DNA of 64,000 nucleotides from Asanoa ferruginea (GCF_003387075.1 NZ_QUMQ01000001.1:4340001-4404000), one strand, 5' to 3'; positions 33,701 to 43,138 are shown, numbered from the stretch's first letter. The notes: generated by a model from the sequence alone, not told the origin. Made by a program: numbers and translations.

Positions 33701-33804
33701 CCGCCGGGTCTGCTGACGTTCGTGTTTGGCCCGGCCCTGCGGTCGCTCGGCTTTGCGGAGAGAAGCGACCGCATTCATGGGTACGCGCCGGCGGTGCCGA
33801 CGGT

Positions 33805-34170
33805 TCAGTAGCTGAAGGTCGTCGCGCCTTCGTCGCCGATCCACTGCCACATCGGCACCGTTCCGCCGATCTCGGCGTTGCCGACCAGGTCGCCCTTGTC
33901 GAGCCTCCGGGCGTCGAAGCAGATCGGGCAGACCAGCAGCGCACCGCCGGCCGCGGCGTAGCGGCGGGTCAGGTCGGCCAGCGGCGGGCAACCTTCGCAG
34001 GCCACCCCGGTGGCAACGCCGTTGACGGCGAGCCGGGTGGCCTCCTTGGTCAGGAACATCAGGGTCGGCCGGCCCTGCTCGGCGGCACCGACCGCGACCA
34101 GGAAGGCGACGGTCACCTTCTCCGGGTCTTCGAGGCCGGTGGTCAGGCTGACGACGGCTTTTCCGGGCAT
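33805..34170 (-). CDS. DsrE family protein
   Basis: 121-aa protein of the DsrE/DsrF-like fold (small sulfur-transfer-related proteins): AVVSLTTGLEDPEKVTVAFL at the N-terminus, TLMFLTKEATRLAVNG, and two cysteine sites ACEGCPPL and VCPICFDAR, either of which could carry persulfide. Role in the cell unknown; some relatives act in sulfur relay or as peroxiredoxin-like oxidoreductases. GAGAAGAA precedes the ATG. It follows the LAL regulator gene after 38 bp on the same strand. Confidence 0.85.
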   Translation of the reverse strand: MPGKAVVSLTTGLEDPEKVTVAFLVAVGAAEQGRPTLMFLTKEATRLAVNGVATGVACEGCPPLADLTRRYAAAGGALLVCPICFDARRLDKGDLVGNAEIGGTVPMWQWIGDEGATTFSY

Positions 34171-34208
34171 TTCTCTTCTCCCCCTCGGGTTTGGATTCTG
34201 GCTCCACG

Positions 34209-36797
34209 CTAGGAAGCCGGACCCTCCGGGGAATGGGGAGAAATCCCTAACTTGCGCGCGCGGGCCGCCGCCTGCCCGCGGCTGGTCACGCCGAGCCGGG
34301 CGAGCACGGCGGAGACGTGGTGATCGACGGTCTTGGGCGCGAGCCGCAGCCGGTCGGCGATGTCGGCGTTGGAGAGGCCGTCGACGAGCAGGCCGAGCAC
34401 CTCGGCCTGCCGCGGGGTGAGCCCGGCCGGGTGGGAGACGGTCGTGCGGCGCGGACCGCGCGGCACCCCACGCAGGCCGCGCCTTCGGAGGTCGCCGCGC
34501 AGCCACTGTGCCGCGTGGGTGGCGCCGAGCGCGTCCAGGCCGCGGACAGCCTCGGTGACGGCGTCGAGGTCGCCGAGGGCCAGCGCTTCGAGGCGGAGGA
34601 AGTGGCCGCCGCGCTGGTGCCAGTCGTTGGCTGCCTGGCGCCAGTCGCCGTCGACCATCCAGCGGTAGGGAGCGAGGGCGCCTTCCGGCGCCGAGGTGCG
34701 GCCATCGGCCTGCCAGAGCCGCAAGGCCAACTCGCCGCTGTGCGGCGCGGCGCGCTGACCGGCCGCCCGGGCCAGTGCCGGGCGCACTTCGGCGGCCGCT
34801 CGCTCCGGGTCGCCGTACCAGCGGAAATGCTCCGCCCGGGCGCTCTTGGTGGGCCCCACCCACTGCATTTCGCGGGCCGGACCCGCGTGCCGGTCGGCCT
34901 CGTCCAGATAGGACAGCGCGAGGCTTTGGTCGCCGCGGGCGCCGTGGATGCGACCGAGTGCGACCAGCGCGGGCACCCGGCCGATGCCGCCCTGCGCGGG
35001 CAGCCGCAGCGACTCGTCGGCGTCGGTGATGGCACCGGCCCAGTCGCCCGCTTGCAGCTTGACGCCGGCCCGGGTTCCGAGCAGACACTGGAGATAGCCG
35101 TCGAGATCCTGCTCCCGGGCGTAGCCCACCGCCCGGTCGAGGGCCGGCGCGGCCGCCGTGAACCGGGCCTGCTCGGCCAGCCCACCGGCGATGTTGAGCA
35201 ACGCCCGGGTCGCATGGTCGACGTGGCCGGCAGCGGCCGCAGCCGCGTACGCCGCCTCCAGCGTGTCCTGGCCGCCGGGCAGCTCGAGCTGCATCTGCGA
35301 GGAGCCGACGTTGATGGCGGCGTGGATGGCGGTCTCGCCGTCACCGAACTCCTCGGCGAGGGCGCGGGCCTTCTCGCCCAGCTCGATCGCCTCGGCGAAC
35401 TCGTAGTCGAGCATCAGGAGTTGGGAGAGGTTGCTGTAGGCCATCGCCAGTTCCCGGCCTGGCGGCAGCGCCGCCAACACCGTGACGGCCCGGTCGGCCG
35501 CGCTGCGGGATTCCGCCGAGTCGCCGGCCCACCAGGCGATCCGCGACAGCCAGCGCCAGCTCGCGCCGAGCGCTTCCAGCTCACCGAGCCGCTCCCGGAT
35601 GGCGATGGCGGCCCGCCGCGGCACCAGCCCGTCGGCGGCGGTCCCGGCCAGGTAGGCCGCAGCCGAGTAGCGCTCCAGCAGGTCGGCCTGCTCCGCCAGC
35701 GGCAACCGGTCAGCATGGGCCGCGGCGGCCCGGTAGTGGTCGGCCGCCTCGCGCCGGGCACCCTGCCGGGCGGCAGCCGCGGCGGCGATCCGACCCCAAC
35801 GCAGCACCGAGTCGGCGTCGCCCGCACCCCGCGCGTGGTGCACCAGCCGGCCAGGGTCGACGCCGCCGGTGCCGATCAGCGCGTCGAGTGCGGTCGCGTG
35901 CAGGGCGGTCCGTTGCCTTGGCGTGAGGGAGTCTTCGACGGCTGTGCGGAGCAGTTCGTGTCGGTAGGCGACGCCGTCGTCGGTCGGGACCAGGACGCCG
36001 CCGGCTATGCAGGCTTCGATCTGGTCGTCGCGGCCCGCCAGGAGCGCCTGGTCGCAGCGGCCCGGCGCGACGGCGACGAGCCGGGCCAGTTCGCGGGCCG
36101 CCGCCGGAAGTGCGCGGATCCGGTCCAGGATCAGGCCGCGCACGCTCTCCGGCGCGCGGTCGCCGGCCGCGCCGAGCAACTCCGTCAGCAGCAGTGGGTT
36201 GCCGCCGGTCAGAGCGAGCACGGTGGCCGCGTCGCGCCCGGTCCGCGCGGCCTCGGCGGCGACGCGCTCGGGCGACAGCGGTGCGAGCGGGATCCGGGTG
36301 CCGCGCAGCGCGGCGAGCGCCCGGTGCAGGGGATGGCCGGCGCCCACCTCGTCGTCGCGGTAGGTGACCACCAGCAGGGCGTGTTGCCGGCCGATCCGGC
36401 GGCCGAGCAGCACCAGCAGGTCGAGGGTGGCCTCGTCGGCCCAGTGGATGTCTTCGACGACCAGCACCGGCCGGGCCGCCGGGTGGTCGAGCTGGTCCAG
36501 CAGCGCCGCGAGGATCTCCTCGGGCGCGGCGCCGGCCGCGAGCCGCTCGGCGAGTGCGCCGCTGCTGTGCCGGGCGATGTCGTGCACGGGGCCGAGCGCG
36601 CGCGGGGTGACCAGCGGGTCGCACCATCCCCAGTGGAACCGCGCACGCCGGTCGGCGCGGCGGGCGAACTCGCCCATCAGCACGGACTTGCCGACGCCGG
36701 CCTCGCCCGCGACGAGCGCCACCCGGCCGCCGGTCGCGCAGGATCGCAGCAGCTCGTCGAGCACCCTCAGCGGCGCCGCCCGCTCCCACAGCTCCAC
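34209..36797 (-). CDS. LAL-type LuxR family transcriptional regulator (AAA ATPase)
   Basis: 862-aa large ATP-binding regulator of the LuxR family. N-terminal AAA/STAND ATPase: Walker A VALVAGEAGVGKSVLMG, Walker B VLVVEDIHWAD; a long helical repeat (TPR-like) middle; C-terminal LuxR HTH from about residue 790 (LTPRQAEVLGLLVDGLSNAD and RLRLAPKTVDHHVSAVLARL). Such proteins activate target operons on binding an inducer and ATP. GTG start. The neighbouring DsrE gene downstream may be a target. Most of the antisense frames in this region are shadows. Confidence 0.92.
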   Translation of the reverse strand: MELWERAAPLRVLDELLRSCATGGRVALVAGEAGVGKSVLMGEFARRADRRARFHWGWCDPLVTPRALGPVHDIARHSSGALAERLAAGAAPEEILAALLDQLDHPAARPVLVVEDIHWADEATLDLLVLLGRRIGRQHALLVVTYRDDEVGAGHPLHRALAALRGTRIPLAPLSPERVAAEAARTGRDAATVLALTGGNPLLLTELLGAAGDRAPESVRGLILDRIRALPAAARELARLVAVAPGRCDQALLAGRDDQIEACIAGGVLVPTDDGVAYRHELLRTAVEDSLTPRQRTALHATALDALIGTGGVDPGRLVHHARGAGDADSVLRWGRIAAAAAARQGARREAADHYRAAAAHADRLPLAEQADLLERYSAAAYLAGTAADGLVPRRAAIAIRERLGELEALGASWRWLSRIAWWAGDSAESRSAADRAVTVLAALPPGRELAMAYSNLSQLLMLDYEFAEAIELGEKARALAEEFGDGETAIHAAINVGSSQMQLELPGGQDTLEAAYAAAAAAGHVDHATRALLNIAGGLAEQARFTAAAPALDRAVGYAREQDLDGYLQCLLGTRAGVKLQAGDWAGAITDADESLRLPAQGGIGRVPALVALGRIHGARGDQSLALSYLDEADRHAGPAREMQWVGPTKSARAEHFRWYGDPERAAAEVRPALARAAGQRAAPHSGELALRLWQADGRTSAPEGALAPYRWMVDGDWRQAANDWHQRGGHFLRLEALALGDLDAVTEAVRGLDALGATHAAQWLRGDLRRRGLRGVPRGPRRTTVSHPAGLTPRQAEVLGLLVDGLSNADIADRLRLAPKTVDHHVSAVLARLGVTSRGQAAARARKLGISPHSPEGPAS

Positions 36798-36887
36798 CAG
36801 CCGATGGTCTCACCGCGTGACGGGCGCACACACCTCAAATAGGCCCTGCGCACCGGGACACGGTCCGTCGTGTCCCAGGCCATTGGC

Positions 36888-36945
36888 CATAATCGAAAGC
36901 CTTTTCGGGGCAGATTTCTGGTCAGAGATGGGAGACAATTGACGC
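36888..36945 (+). promoter_or_regulatory. Conserved leader/promoter of the repeat locus, copy 2
   Basis: CATAAT (36888-36893), then CGAAAGCCTTTTCGGGGC, GATTTCTGG, GGGAGACAATTGA and the ATG at 36946. Order and spacing match the leader at 13274-13332 on the other strand, and GGGAG can serve as ribosome site. Confidence 0.6.
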
Positions 36946-38523
36946 ATGCGGCAGCTCCAGTTCTTTACCACGAAAGAGCTAGCCGTCATGCGCGACCGCA
37001 CCGCTGCCCGCAGCTATTCGCCCGCGGGTGAGCAGTTCCGTCGCGAGCATCAGCGCCATCGCGCCTGGGGGCTGACCCAACGCCATTCCGAGCGTCTTCG
37101 CCGCACGCGTGGCGCTGACCGCGATCCCCGCATTCCAACTGCCGGCGGAAACCGTCCAGAACAACGAGCGCCCATTCCGCCTGCCTCGCCGACAACGTCT
37201 TCGGGCCAACCAGTCGCCGCACGTCAGGACCACGCCCGTGGCACGGCGCCGACAAGCGGAACGTTACAACCAGCCGCGCGGCCACCGACAACTTCGACGG
37301 GAAATGCGCCCTCGCGGCCAGTGGGAAATACACCGAAGGCCAAAGCGACGGACGTCGCCGACCAACCCGACACACCGGCGACAAGAACATCACAGCTAGC
37401 GGCGTGGGCACCGAGGAAAGATGCACTCTCGCGCCAGCGAGAAATGCGCCGACGCTTCAACCAGATATGCGCTATCGCGGCAAAAGCGCGCCTTCGCGGT
37501 CCGCCGGACAACGACTGCAAAGACAGTTTCGACGAGGACACGCCGCCCTGGCCGACGCGCGGCCGCGTCGGGCGGGTGACGCCGGCTCGGCGCACGATGA
37601 CCGATGGTCGCGGTCTACTCGACGAGTTGGAGCAGGCCGTGGGTGAACCAGAGGCGGTGGCCGGCGGTCTCGACCAGCCAGCGGCTGGCGACGTCGGGGT
37701 TGACCTGGTGGGCGTCGGGCCAGCGGGCCAGGGTGTCGGCGACCACGCAGGACCATGGTGTGAGGTCGGGTGGCTCCGGCAGCACCGGCGCGGGCGTGTC
37801 CGGCGTGCGGACCAAGGTTCCGTCGATCACCACGTTGGCCGCGCCGATGATGGCCTGCCAGCGCAGGTCCGGCCAGAGTGGCAGGCGCCAGTGGCAGACG
37901 GTCGCGGTGACGTCGCCGAGGCGCAGTGGGTGCAGGTGGTCTTCCGGGCCGAGCACCGCGTGCAGGAGGTCGAGGCCCTGCGGTGCGCGGCGCGAGCGCA
38001 GCATGGTCTGCCAGCGGTTGAACGCGGCCAGGTAGTCGGCCTTGCGGGCGCCCAGCCGGGTGTAGGCCTCGACCACCAGATCCGGCTGGTAGTCGGCCAT
38101 CCGGCGGAGCAGCATCAGGGTGAACTCCCGGCGCGCGAAACCGTGCACCCCGCCGACGTTACCGCCGCTCGGCACGGCCGGCTCGCACGCGGCGACGGCC
38201 CGTCGTGCGAGGGCCGCACCAGGGCGATGTCACCGAACCAGCGTGGCCGGGTCGGGCGGCGCGGCCAACCGGCGCACGACGGCGTGCAGCGCGTAGAGGG
38301 CGTAGCCGACCAGGCAGGCCGCCAGGATCGGGTGGACCAGCACCGCCAGGAGCGCGGCCAGCGCGACCACGCCGGCGGCCGCTGCGACGGTCGCCGGGCG
38401 GGCCGCTGCCGCCACCCACACCGCCGACCGCCACCCCCCGTCGGGTCGGGCGCCGAGCGCGACCACGGTCAGCGCGGCGTAGCCGGCCGCCGCCGTCGCG
38501 ATCAGCACCGTCGCCGCGAGTAG
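36946..38523 (+). CDS. Second copy of the MRQLQ-module ORF; only the first ~90 codons are supported
   Basis: The frame opens with [38 protein letters not shown] and [11 protein letters not shown], 43 of 53 positions identical with the locus at 13273, including its leader. Beyond about residue 95 the sequence changes into the same kind of Pro/Arg/Asn-rich, repeat-related text, e.g. [10 protein letters not shown] at ~37500 against LRGPPDND in the other locus. The open frame continues to 38523, but from 37615 it lies antisense to better-supported minus-strand genes, so the real product almost certainly ends earlier or the gene is degenerate. Function unknown; basic, helix-prone N-terminus. Confidence 0.4.
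   Translation: MRQLQFFTTKELAVMRDRTAARSYSPAGEQFRREHQRHRAWGLTQRHSERLRRTRGADRDPRIPTAGGNRPEQRAPIPPASPTTSSGQPVAARQDHARGTAPTSGTLQPAARPPTTSTGNAPSRPVGNTPKAKATDVADQPDTPATRTSQLAAWAPRKDALSRQREMRRRFNQICAIAAKARLRGPPDNDCKDSFDEDTPPWPTRGRVGRVTPARRTMTDGRGLLDELEQAVGEPEAVAGGLDQPAAGDVGVDLVGVGPAGQGVGDHAGPWCEVGWLRQHRRGRVRRADQGSVDHHVGRADDGLPAQVRPEWQAPVADGRGDVAEAQWVQVVFRAEHRVQEVEALRCAARAQHGLPAVERGQVVGLAGAQPGVGLDHQIRLVVGHPAEQHQGELPARETVHPADVTAARHGRLARGDGPSCEGRTRAMSPNQRGRVGRRGQPAHDGVQRVEGVADQAGRQDRVDQHRQERGQRDHAGGRCDGRRAGRCRHPHRRPPPPVGSGAERDHGQRGVAGRRRRDQHRRRE
37230..37540. repeat. Degenerate repeat elements shared with the 11.7-13 kb field
   Basis: In + orientation, elements like GAAATGCGCCCTCGCGGCC (about 37299), a GATGCACTCTCGCGCC variant (about 37420) and GCGCCTTCGCGGTCCGCC followed by GGACAACGAC (about 37488-37515) match the minus-strand sense of the repeat field at 12 kb. 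There are few copies and they are strongly diverged. Confidence 0.5.
37615..38175 (-). CDS. Hypothetical protein, conserved-looking
   Basis: 186-aa soluble protein without a recognised domain. The central part ([60 protein letters not shown]) has strong third-position GC bias in this frame and a compact mixed composition, unlike the opposite frame. GTG start at 38175; a GTG or ATG further in cannot be excluded because the first 15 residues look unconserved. It follows the DUF624 gene after 54 bp on the same strand, at the end of the sugar ABC transporter operon. Confidence 0.6.
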   Translation of the reverse strand: MPSGGNVGGVHGFARREFTLMLLRRMADYQPDLVVEAYTRLGARKADYLAAFNRWQTMLRSRRAPQGLDLLHAVLGPEDHLHPLRLGDVTATVCHWRLPLWPDLRWQAIIGAANVVIDGTLVRTPDTPAPVLPEPPDLTPWSCVVADTLARWPDAHQVNPDVASRWLVETAGHRLWFTHGLLQLVE

Positions 38524-38823
38524 CAGGGCGCCGCCCGGCACCCGGCCGCCGGATACGCCGGCCACGTCGATGACGACCAGCGCCGCCGCCGCCGCGACCG
38601 CCGCGGTCGCCAGCGCGCCGGGCAGCAGCGTGCGCCGGAAGACCTGCCAATTGGTGCGCCACGGTGGCCAGCGGTCGTGGGTCAGGAAGTGGTGCACCGC
38701 CGCGCTGGCGGTGGCGAACGCCGCGCCGGTCGTCACGACCGGCAGCGACGCCGCCACCATCAGCAGGCCGAGGACGGCGACGTCGCTCGCGACGCGTACG
38801 GTGTCGCGCCAATCGGTTTTCAT
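38230..38823 (-). CDS. DUF624 (YesL-like) membrane protein
   Basis: 197-aa membrane protein with about five hydrophobic helices (VAVLGLLMVAASLPVVTTGA at the N-terminus, then AAAVHHFLTHDRWPPWRTNW). The TxG..A..TA..AV motif before a charged loop is typical of DUF624/YesL proteins, which are regularly encoded beside carbohydrate ABC importers in Gram-positive bacteria and whose role is unknown. ATG overlaps the permease stop by 4 bp, so it is part of the transporter operon. Confidence 0.8.
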   Translation of the reverse strand: MKTDWRDTVRVASDVAVLGLLMVAASLPVVTTGAAFATASAAVHHFLTHDRWPPWRTNWQVFRRTLLPGALATAAVAAAAALVVIDVAGVSGGRVPGGALLLAATVLIATAAAGYAALTVVALGARPDGGWRSAVWVAAAARPATVAAAAGVVALAALLAVLVHPILAACLVGYALYALHAVVRRLAAPPDPATLVR

Positions 38824-39656
38824 CCCTTGATTCCGCTCGTGTTGATGCCCTCCACCAAGAGTCGCTGGAACGCGACGAAGAACAGGAAGACCGGCACCAG
38901 GGACAGCAGCGACATCGCGAACATCGGGCCGACCGCGCTCTCGCTGGTCGAGTCGATGAACAGGGTCAGCGCCACCGGGACGGTGTAGTCCTGCAAATCT
39001 GACAGGAACACGAGTTGGCGGAAGAAGTCGTTCCAGGCCCAGATGAACGAGAAGATCGCGGTGGTCACCAGAGCAGGGCGGCTCAGGGGCACGATCACAT
39101 GACGGAAGACGGTGTAGGGCGACGCGCCGTCGATCTTCGCCGCCTCGTCGAGCTCGACCGGGATGCCGCGCATGAACTGGACCATCAGGAAGACGAAGAA
39201 CGCTTCCGTGGCCAGGAACTGCGGCACCAGCAGCGGCAGGTAGGGCCACGGTTCGCCGACCCAGCCGAGCTGCTTGAACAGCACATACTGCGGGATGATC
39301 AGCACGTGGCCGGGCAGCAGCAGCGTGCCGATCATGATGGCGAACCAGATCTTCCGCATCCGGAACCGCAGGCGGGCGAACGCGTACGCGGCCAGCAGGC
39401 AGGACACCGCGTTGCCGACCACGGTCAACACCGCCACCATCGCGCTGTTGACGAAGAACCGGCCGAAGCTGACGTCGAAGTTCTGCCAGCCGTCGCGGAA
39501 GTTGCCCGGCGTGAACACGTCGGGCCACAGGCCGATGTTGGTGGCGATCTCCTCGCGTGACTTGACCGACGTGCCCAGCATCCACAGCAGCGGATAGAGC
39601 ACGATCGCCAGGATCACGATCAAGATCAACAGTCGCACCAGGGTACGGCCGCGCAT
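38820..39656 (-). CDS. Carbohydrate ABC transporter permease, MalG type
   Basis: 278-aa inner-membrane permease with six helices (LLILIVILAIVLYPLLWMLG first). The EAA loop that contacts the ATPase is DEAAKIDGASPYTVFRHVIV. Second permease of a sugar importer. No ATPase gene is in the operon, which is usual for actinomycete CUT1 systems that share an MsiK-type ATPase encoded elsewhere (family knowledge). Start ATG overlaps the stop of the MalF-type gene by one base. Confidence 0.93.
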   Translation of the reverse strand: MRGRTLVRLLILIVILAIVLYPLLWMLGTSVKSREEIATNIGLWPDVFTPGNFRDGWQNFDVSFGRFFVNSAMVAVLTVVGNAVSCLLAAYAFARLRFRMRKIWFAIMIGTLLLPGHVLIIPQYVLFKQLGWVGEPWPYLPLLVPQFLATEAFFVFLMVQFMRGIPVELDEAAKIDGASPYTVFRHVIVPLSRPALVTTAIFSFIWAWNDFFRQLVFLSDLQDYTVPVALTLFIDSTSESAVGPMFAMSLLSLVPVFLFFVAFQRLLVEGINTSGIKG

Positions 39657-40630
39657 CAGCGCTCCTCCCCGTCGGCGTAGTGGACCCAGAACCGGCCGGT
39701 GCTGAACAGCACGACGGTGATCAGCGCGATCGCCACCAGGAACACCCATGCCATCGCGGACGCGTACCCCATCTGAAGTTCGGTAAAGCCCTTGATGTAG
39801 AGGTTGAGCGAGTACATCAGCGTCGAGTCGACCGGCCCGCCGGTGCCGTTGCTGAGCACGAACGCCGACGTGAAGCCCTGGAATCCGTTGATCGTCTCCA
39901 GCACCAGGTTGAAGAAGATGACCGGCGAGAGCATCGGCAGCGTGACCGCGCGGAACTGGCGCCAGGCGTTGGCGCCGTCGACGGACGCGGCCTCGTAGAG
40001 CTCCACCGGGATCTGCTTGAGCCCGGCCAGGAAGATCACCATCGGCGCGCCGAACTGCCAGATCGCCAGCACCATCAGGGTTTCCAGCGCCCAGTCAGGG
40101 TCGTTGACCCACGGCTTGCCGTGGATGCCGAAGACGCTCAGCAGCGAGTTGAACGCGCCTTCGCGGTTGAACATGTTGACCCAGACGATGGCCAGCGCGA
40201 CGCTGCCGCCGAGCAGCGAGGGCAGGTAGAACAGCCCCCGGAACAGGCCGACGCCCTTGAACGCCTTGTTGAGCAGCAGTGCGACGCCGAGCGCGGTGGC
40301 CAGCTTGAGCGGCACGGCGATCAGCGCGAACTCCACCGTCACCCGGACCGCGTGCCAGTAGGACGGGTCGGCGGTGAACATCTTGCGGTAGTTGTCGAAG
40401 CCGACCCACTCCACGGCGGAGAAGTCGGTGAGCGCGTCGTAGTTGGTGAAGCTCAGGTAGAGCGACAAAAGCATCGGGATGGCGGTGATGCCCAGCAACC
40501 CGAGCAGCCACGGTGACAGGAAGACGTAGCCGGCGATGTTCTCGCGGCGGCGCGGGCCACCCCGGCCCCGCCGACTGGCGGGACCGGGTGCGGCGGGAAC
40601 TTCCGCCGGTGGCGCGATGCTTACGGCCAA
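39656..40630 (-). CDS. Carbohydrate ABC transporter permease, MalF type
   Basis: 324-aa permease with six helices and a polar Pro/Arg-rich N-terminus. The EAA loop is LYEAASVDGANAWRQFRAVT. Other family features: YVFLSPWLLGLLGITAIPML and NYDALTDFSAVEWVGFDNYR. First permease of the CUT1 importer for, presumably, uronate oligosaccharides. The start codon at 40630 is TTG, 2 bp after the binding-protein stop; an alternative start further in would remove only disordered residues. Confidence 0.92.
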   Translation of the reverse strand: MAVSIAPPAEVPAAPGPASRRGRGGPRRRENIAGYVFLSPWLLGLLGITAIPMLLSLYLSFTNYDALTDFSAVEWVGFDNYRKMFTADPSYWHAVRVTVEFALIAVPLKLATALGVALLLNKAFKGVGLFRGLFYLPSLLGGSVALAIVWVNMFNREGAFNSLLSVFGIHGKPWVNDPDWALETLMVLAIWQFGAPMVIFLAGLKQIPVELYEAASVDGANAWRQFRAVTLPMLSPVIFFNLVLETINGFQGFTSAFVLSNGTGGPVDSTLMYSLNLYIKGFTELQMGYASAMAWVFLVAIALITVVLFSTGRFWVHYADGEER

Positions 40631-40632
40631 CG

Positions 40633-41994
40633 TCAGGCCTGACCGATGGCGGTCTTGCAGGCCGCGTAGAACGCCTTCGCGGCATCAGCCGGCGTCTGGC
40701 GGCCGTACTGCACCTCTTCGGCCGCCTTGATCAGCTCGGACCGCACCTTGCTGTGCCCCTTGAGCGGAACCTGCGGCGACGGGCCGAACTTGGCGCCCAG
40801 CTCGTTTTCGACGGCGATGGACTGCTTCATGTTGGCGTCCGTCACGCTTTCCGAGACCGCCTTGCGGATGTCCATGTTGGACGGCAGGCCGCGGTCGGTG
40901 CCGAGCACCTTGCCGGCCTCGGGGTCGTTGGCGAGGAAGTTGATGACGTCGACGGCGATGTCTTTCTTGTCGCTGCCGCGGAACACCGAGAAATACATGG
41001 ACGCGCGGGCCCACTGCGCGCTCGTGTCACCCGGGTAGGCGATGACGCCGAGCTCGTCCTTGGTGTTCTTCTTCAGCTCGGGCATCTGGTTGGCCCACAC
41101 CCAGCTCGTGCCGGCCTTGCCCGTCACGACGAGCTGCTTGCTGATGTCGGTGACGTTGCCCTCGTGGATGACGTCGGCGGTCGGGGTGGCACCGCGGTCG
41201 CGGGCGCCCTTCCACAGCTCGAACCAGCCGGTCACGTCCTGCTCAGTGAATCCGAGCGCCTTGTCCTTGTAGAGGTCTTTGCCCTGCTGGCGCAGCCAGA
41301 CCCAGAAGGCCTTGTAGTCGGCGCTCGGGTCCTGGGTGCCGGGGACCTTGGCGGTCTTCGACACGTTTTCCGCCCAGGTGATGAAGTCGGCCCAGCTCAT
41401 CCCGGTCGTCGGCGCGGGCAGCTTGTTCTTGTCGAGCAGCGTCTTGTTGAAGACCAGGCCCTGGGTGTTCTCACCGAACGCGACGCCGGCCAGCTTGCCG
41501 TCGACCACGCCGTATTTCCAGAGGCTCTCGGGGAACTTCGTCACGTCGAGCTTGCCACCGTCCTTGTAGGACGTGAGATCGAGGGTGACGTTGCGGGACG
41601 CGTACTCGGTGAGGTAGTTGTCGTCGATCTGGAAGATGTCCGGTGCGTCTCCGCCGGCGGTCAGCGTGGCCAGCTTGTCGAAGTAGCCCTGGTTGGCTTG
41701 CCACGTCTTCTTGAACGTGACGTTGGGGTGCTTCTTGGTGTAGAGCGCGAGCGCGTCTTCGGTCAGCTTCGCGCGACCCTCCGCGCCCCACCAGAAGATG
41801 GACAGCTCGACCGGCTTGTTGGGGTCGGCGGCGGCGCTGCCGCCGTCGTCGTCACCGCAGGCCGCGGCGGCCAGCGCGAGCGGGATCACGACCAGGGCGG
41901 CCAGCAGTCGTCGCCGCAGGCCAGACCCCGGAGAGGCGGTACGGTGGTGGCGCGTGGTCGGCTCGACCGCACGCGGGGATGGTGCGCGGTGCAT
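40633..41994 (-). CDS. Extracellular sugar-binding lipoprotein of the ABC transporter
   Basis: 453-aa solute-binding protein. Basic N-terminus (GLRRRLLAALVVIPLALA) and lipobox LAAAACG: Cys at residue ~46 would be lipidated and anchored outside the membrane. Family-1-type binding fold: VELSIFWWGAEGRAKLTEDA, then LTAGGDAPDIFQIDD, and later FRGSDKKDIAVDVINFLAND. The signal region is unusually long, about 25 residues precede the charged stretch. It starts 6 bp after the lacI stop. Ligand inferred to be pectin/uronate fragments from the gene neighbours. Confidence 0.93.
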   Translation of the reverse strand: MHRAPSPRAVEPTTRHHRTASPGSGLRRRLLAALVVIPLALAAAACGDDDGGSAAADPNKPVELSIFWWGAEGRAKLTEDALALYTKKHPNVTFKKTWQANQGYFDKLATLTAGGDAPDIFQIDDNYLTEYASRNVTLDLTSYKDGGKLDVTKFPESLWKYGVVDGKLAGVAFGENTQGLVFNKTLLDKNKLPAPTTGMSWADFITWAENVSKTAKVPGTQDPSADYKAFWVWLRQQGKDLYKDKALGFTEQDVTGWFELWKGARDRGATPTADVIHEGNVTDISKQLVVTGKAGTSWVWANQMPELKKNTKDELGVIAYPGDTSAQWARASMYFSVFRGSDKKDIAVDVINFLANDPEAGKVLGTDRGLPSNMDIRKAVSESVTDANMKQSIAVENELGAKFGPSPQVPLKGHSKVRSELIKAAEEVQYGRQTPADAAKAFYAACKTAIGQA

Positions 41995-42000
41995 GTGCGC

Positions 42001-43053
42001 TCACTCCTTGGCGTAGGAGGCGACATCTCCGAGGGCGGCGGCAACCACGCCGCCCGGGTCCGCATGGCTGTGCGGACCCGGGCCCGGCCCCGTCGAGTCG
42101 CGGATGACCAGTTCGGTCTGAAGGGTTACCTGTGCGGTGGTGCGGCGGTCGTCGCCGTGCGAGAGGAGCATGTCGACGGCCGCCCGTCCGGCGGCGGCGG
42201 TTGGGGTCGCCACCGTCGTCAGCTTGGGGCGGGTGAGGCGGCTCAGCGCGATGTCGTCGATGCCGACGACACTGATGTCTTCCGGGCACCGTTGGCCGAG
42301 TTCGTGCAGGCCTTCGATCAGGCCGATGGCCATGAGGTCGTTGTAGGCGAGAACGGCCGTGACGCCGGACCGCATGATCTGGTCGGCGACGGCCATGCCG
42401 CCGGTCTCGGTGGGCTGGTTGGGCCCGATGACGGTGAGGTCGGCCTCGCTCGCGCGCGCCGCCGACATCGCCGAGCGGCGGATCTCCCGGCTGGTCCACG
42501 ACCCGCGTGGGCCGGCGACCAGCGCGATCTGGGTGTGGCCGAGCCCGCGCAGGTGTTCGATGGCGAGCCTGGCTCCCTGCGCCACGTCCATCACCACCGT
42601 CGGCAGGCCGGTGAGCTGGCGGTTGACCACCACCAGCGGCACCTCGCGGCTGAGCTGCTCGATCAGGCTGTTGCTCATCCGCGGGCTGCAGAGCAGAACC
42701 CCGTCGACCTGTTTGGCCAGGGCGCGGACCAGACCCTCCTCGACGTTGGCGTCTTCGTTGGTGTCGGTCACGAAGATGTGGTAATCCCGCTGCCGGGCCT
42801 GGCTTTCGGCCGCCTTGATCAGCGGTGGGAAGAACGGGTTGGCGATGTCGGCCACGATCAGGCCGATGTTGTGGGTGCGCCCGGTGATCAGCGCCCGGGC
42901 GGCCCGGTTGGGGCGATAGCCGAGGTGTTCGGCACAGGCCAGCACCCGGCTGCGGGTCTCCGGGTTGACCAGATGCGGCGCCGAGAACGTGCGCGAGACC
43001 GTGGAGATGTGCACTCCGGACTCGCGCGCGACGTCGCGGATGGTGGCTGGCAC
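42001..43053 (-). CDS. LacI family regulator of the uronate/pectin gene island
   Basis: 350-aa repressor. HTH: TIRDVARESGVHISTVSRTF, hinge YRPNRAARALITG, then the sugar-sensing domain (HNIGLIVADIANPFFPPLIK). GTG at 43053 is chosen because the longer TTG start at 43110 lies within the gene's own -10 box. First gene of the ABC importer operon and divergent to the uronate catabolic operon. Two operator-like palindromes lie in between (43115-43128 and 43241-43258), so it probably represses both directions and itself; the inducer is likely a uronate or its derivative. Confidence 0.92.
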   Translation of the reverse strand: MPATIRDVARESGVHISTVSRTFSAPHLVNPETRSRVLACAEHLGYRPNRAARALITGRTHNIGLIVADIANPFFPPLIKAAESQARQRDYHIFVTDTNEDANVEEGLVRALAKQVDGVLLCSPRMSNSLIEQLSREVPLVVVNRQLTGLPTVVMDVAQGARLAIEHLRGLGHTQIALVAGPRGSWTSREIRRSAMSAARASEADLTVIGPNQPTETGGMAVADQIMRSGVTAVLAYNDLMAIGLIEGLHELGQRCPEDISVVGIDDIALSRLTRPKLTTVATPTAAAGRAAVDMLLSHGDDRRTTAQVTLQTELVIRDSTGPGPGPHSHADPGGVVAAALGDVASYAKE

Positions 43054-43109
43054 GCGGGACCCCTCGTCTGTGGCCTTCGGGTTGTGGTGGCCGTCACTCA
43101 AGTGCGCCA

Positions 43110-43138
43110 ATTAATGCAAACGGTTGTGTGACTGTCAA
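43110..43138 (-). promoter_or_regulatory. lacI/ABC operon promoter with operator in the spacer
   Basis: Minus strand -35 TTGACA (43138-43133), 17-bp spacer, -10 ATTAAT (43115-43110). The spacer holds TGCAAACGGTTGTG (43115-43128 on the + strand), a diverged copy of the perfect operator at 43241, giving autorepression. Confidence 0.65.

Noticed and set aside
34317-36842. 841-codon + strand open frame opposite the LAL regulator
   Set aside because: Shadow of the minus-strand gene, which has Walker and LuxR motifs in order.
40513-43131. 872-codon + strand open frame across the ABC transporter operon
   Set aside because: It is antisense to binding protein, permeases and LacI genes with complete domain motifs; high GC removes stop codons from the complementary frame.
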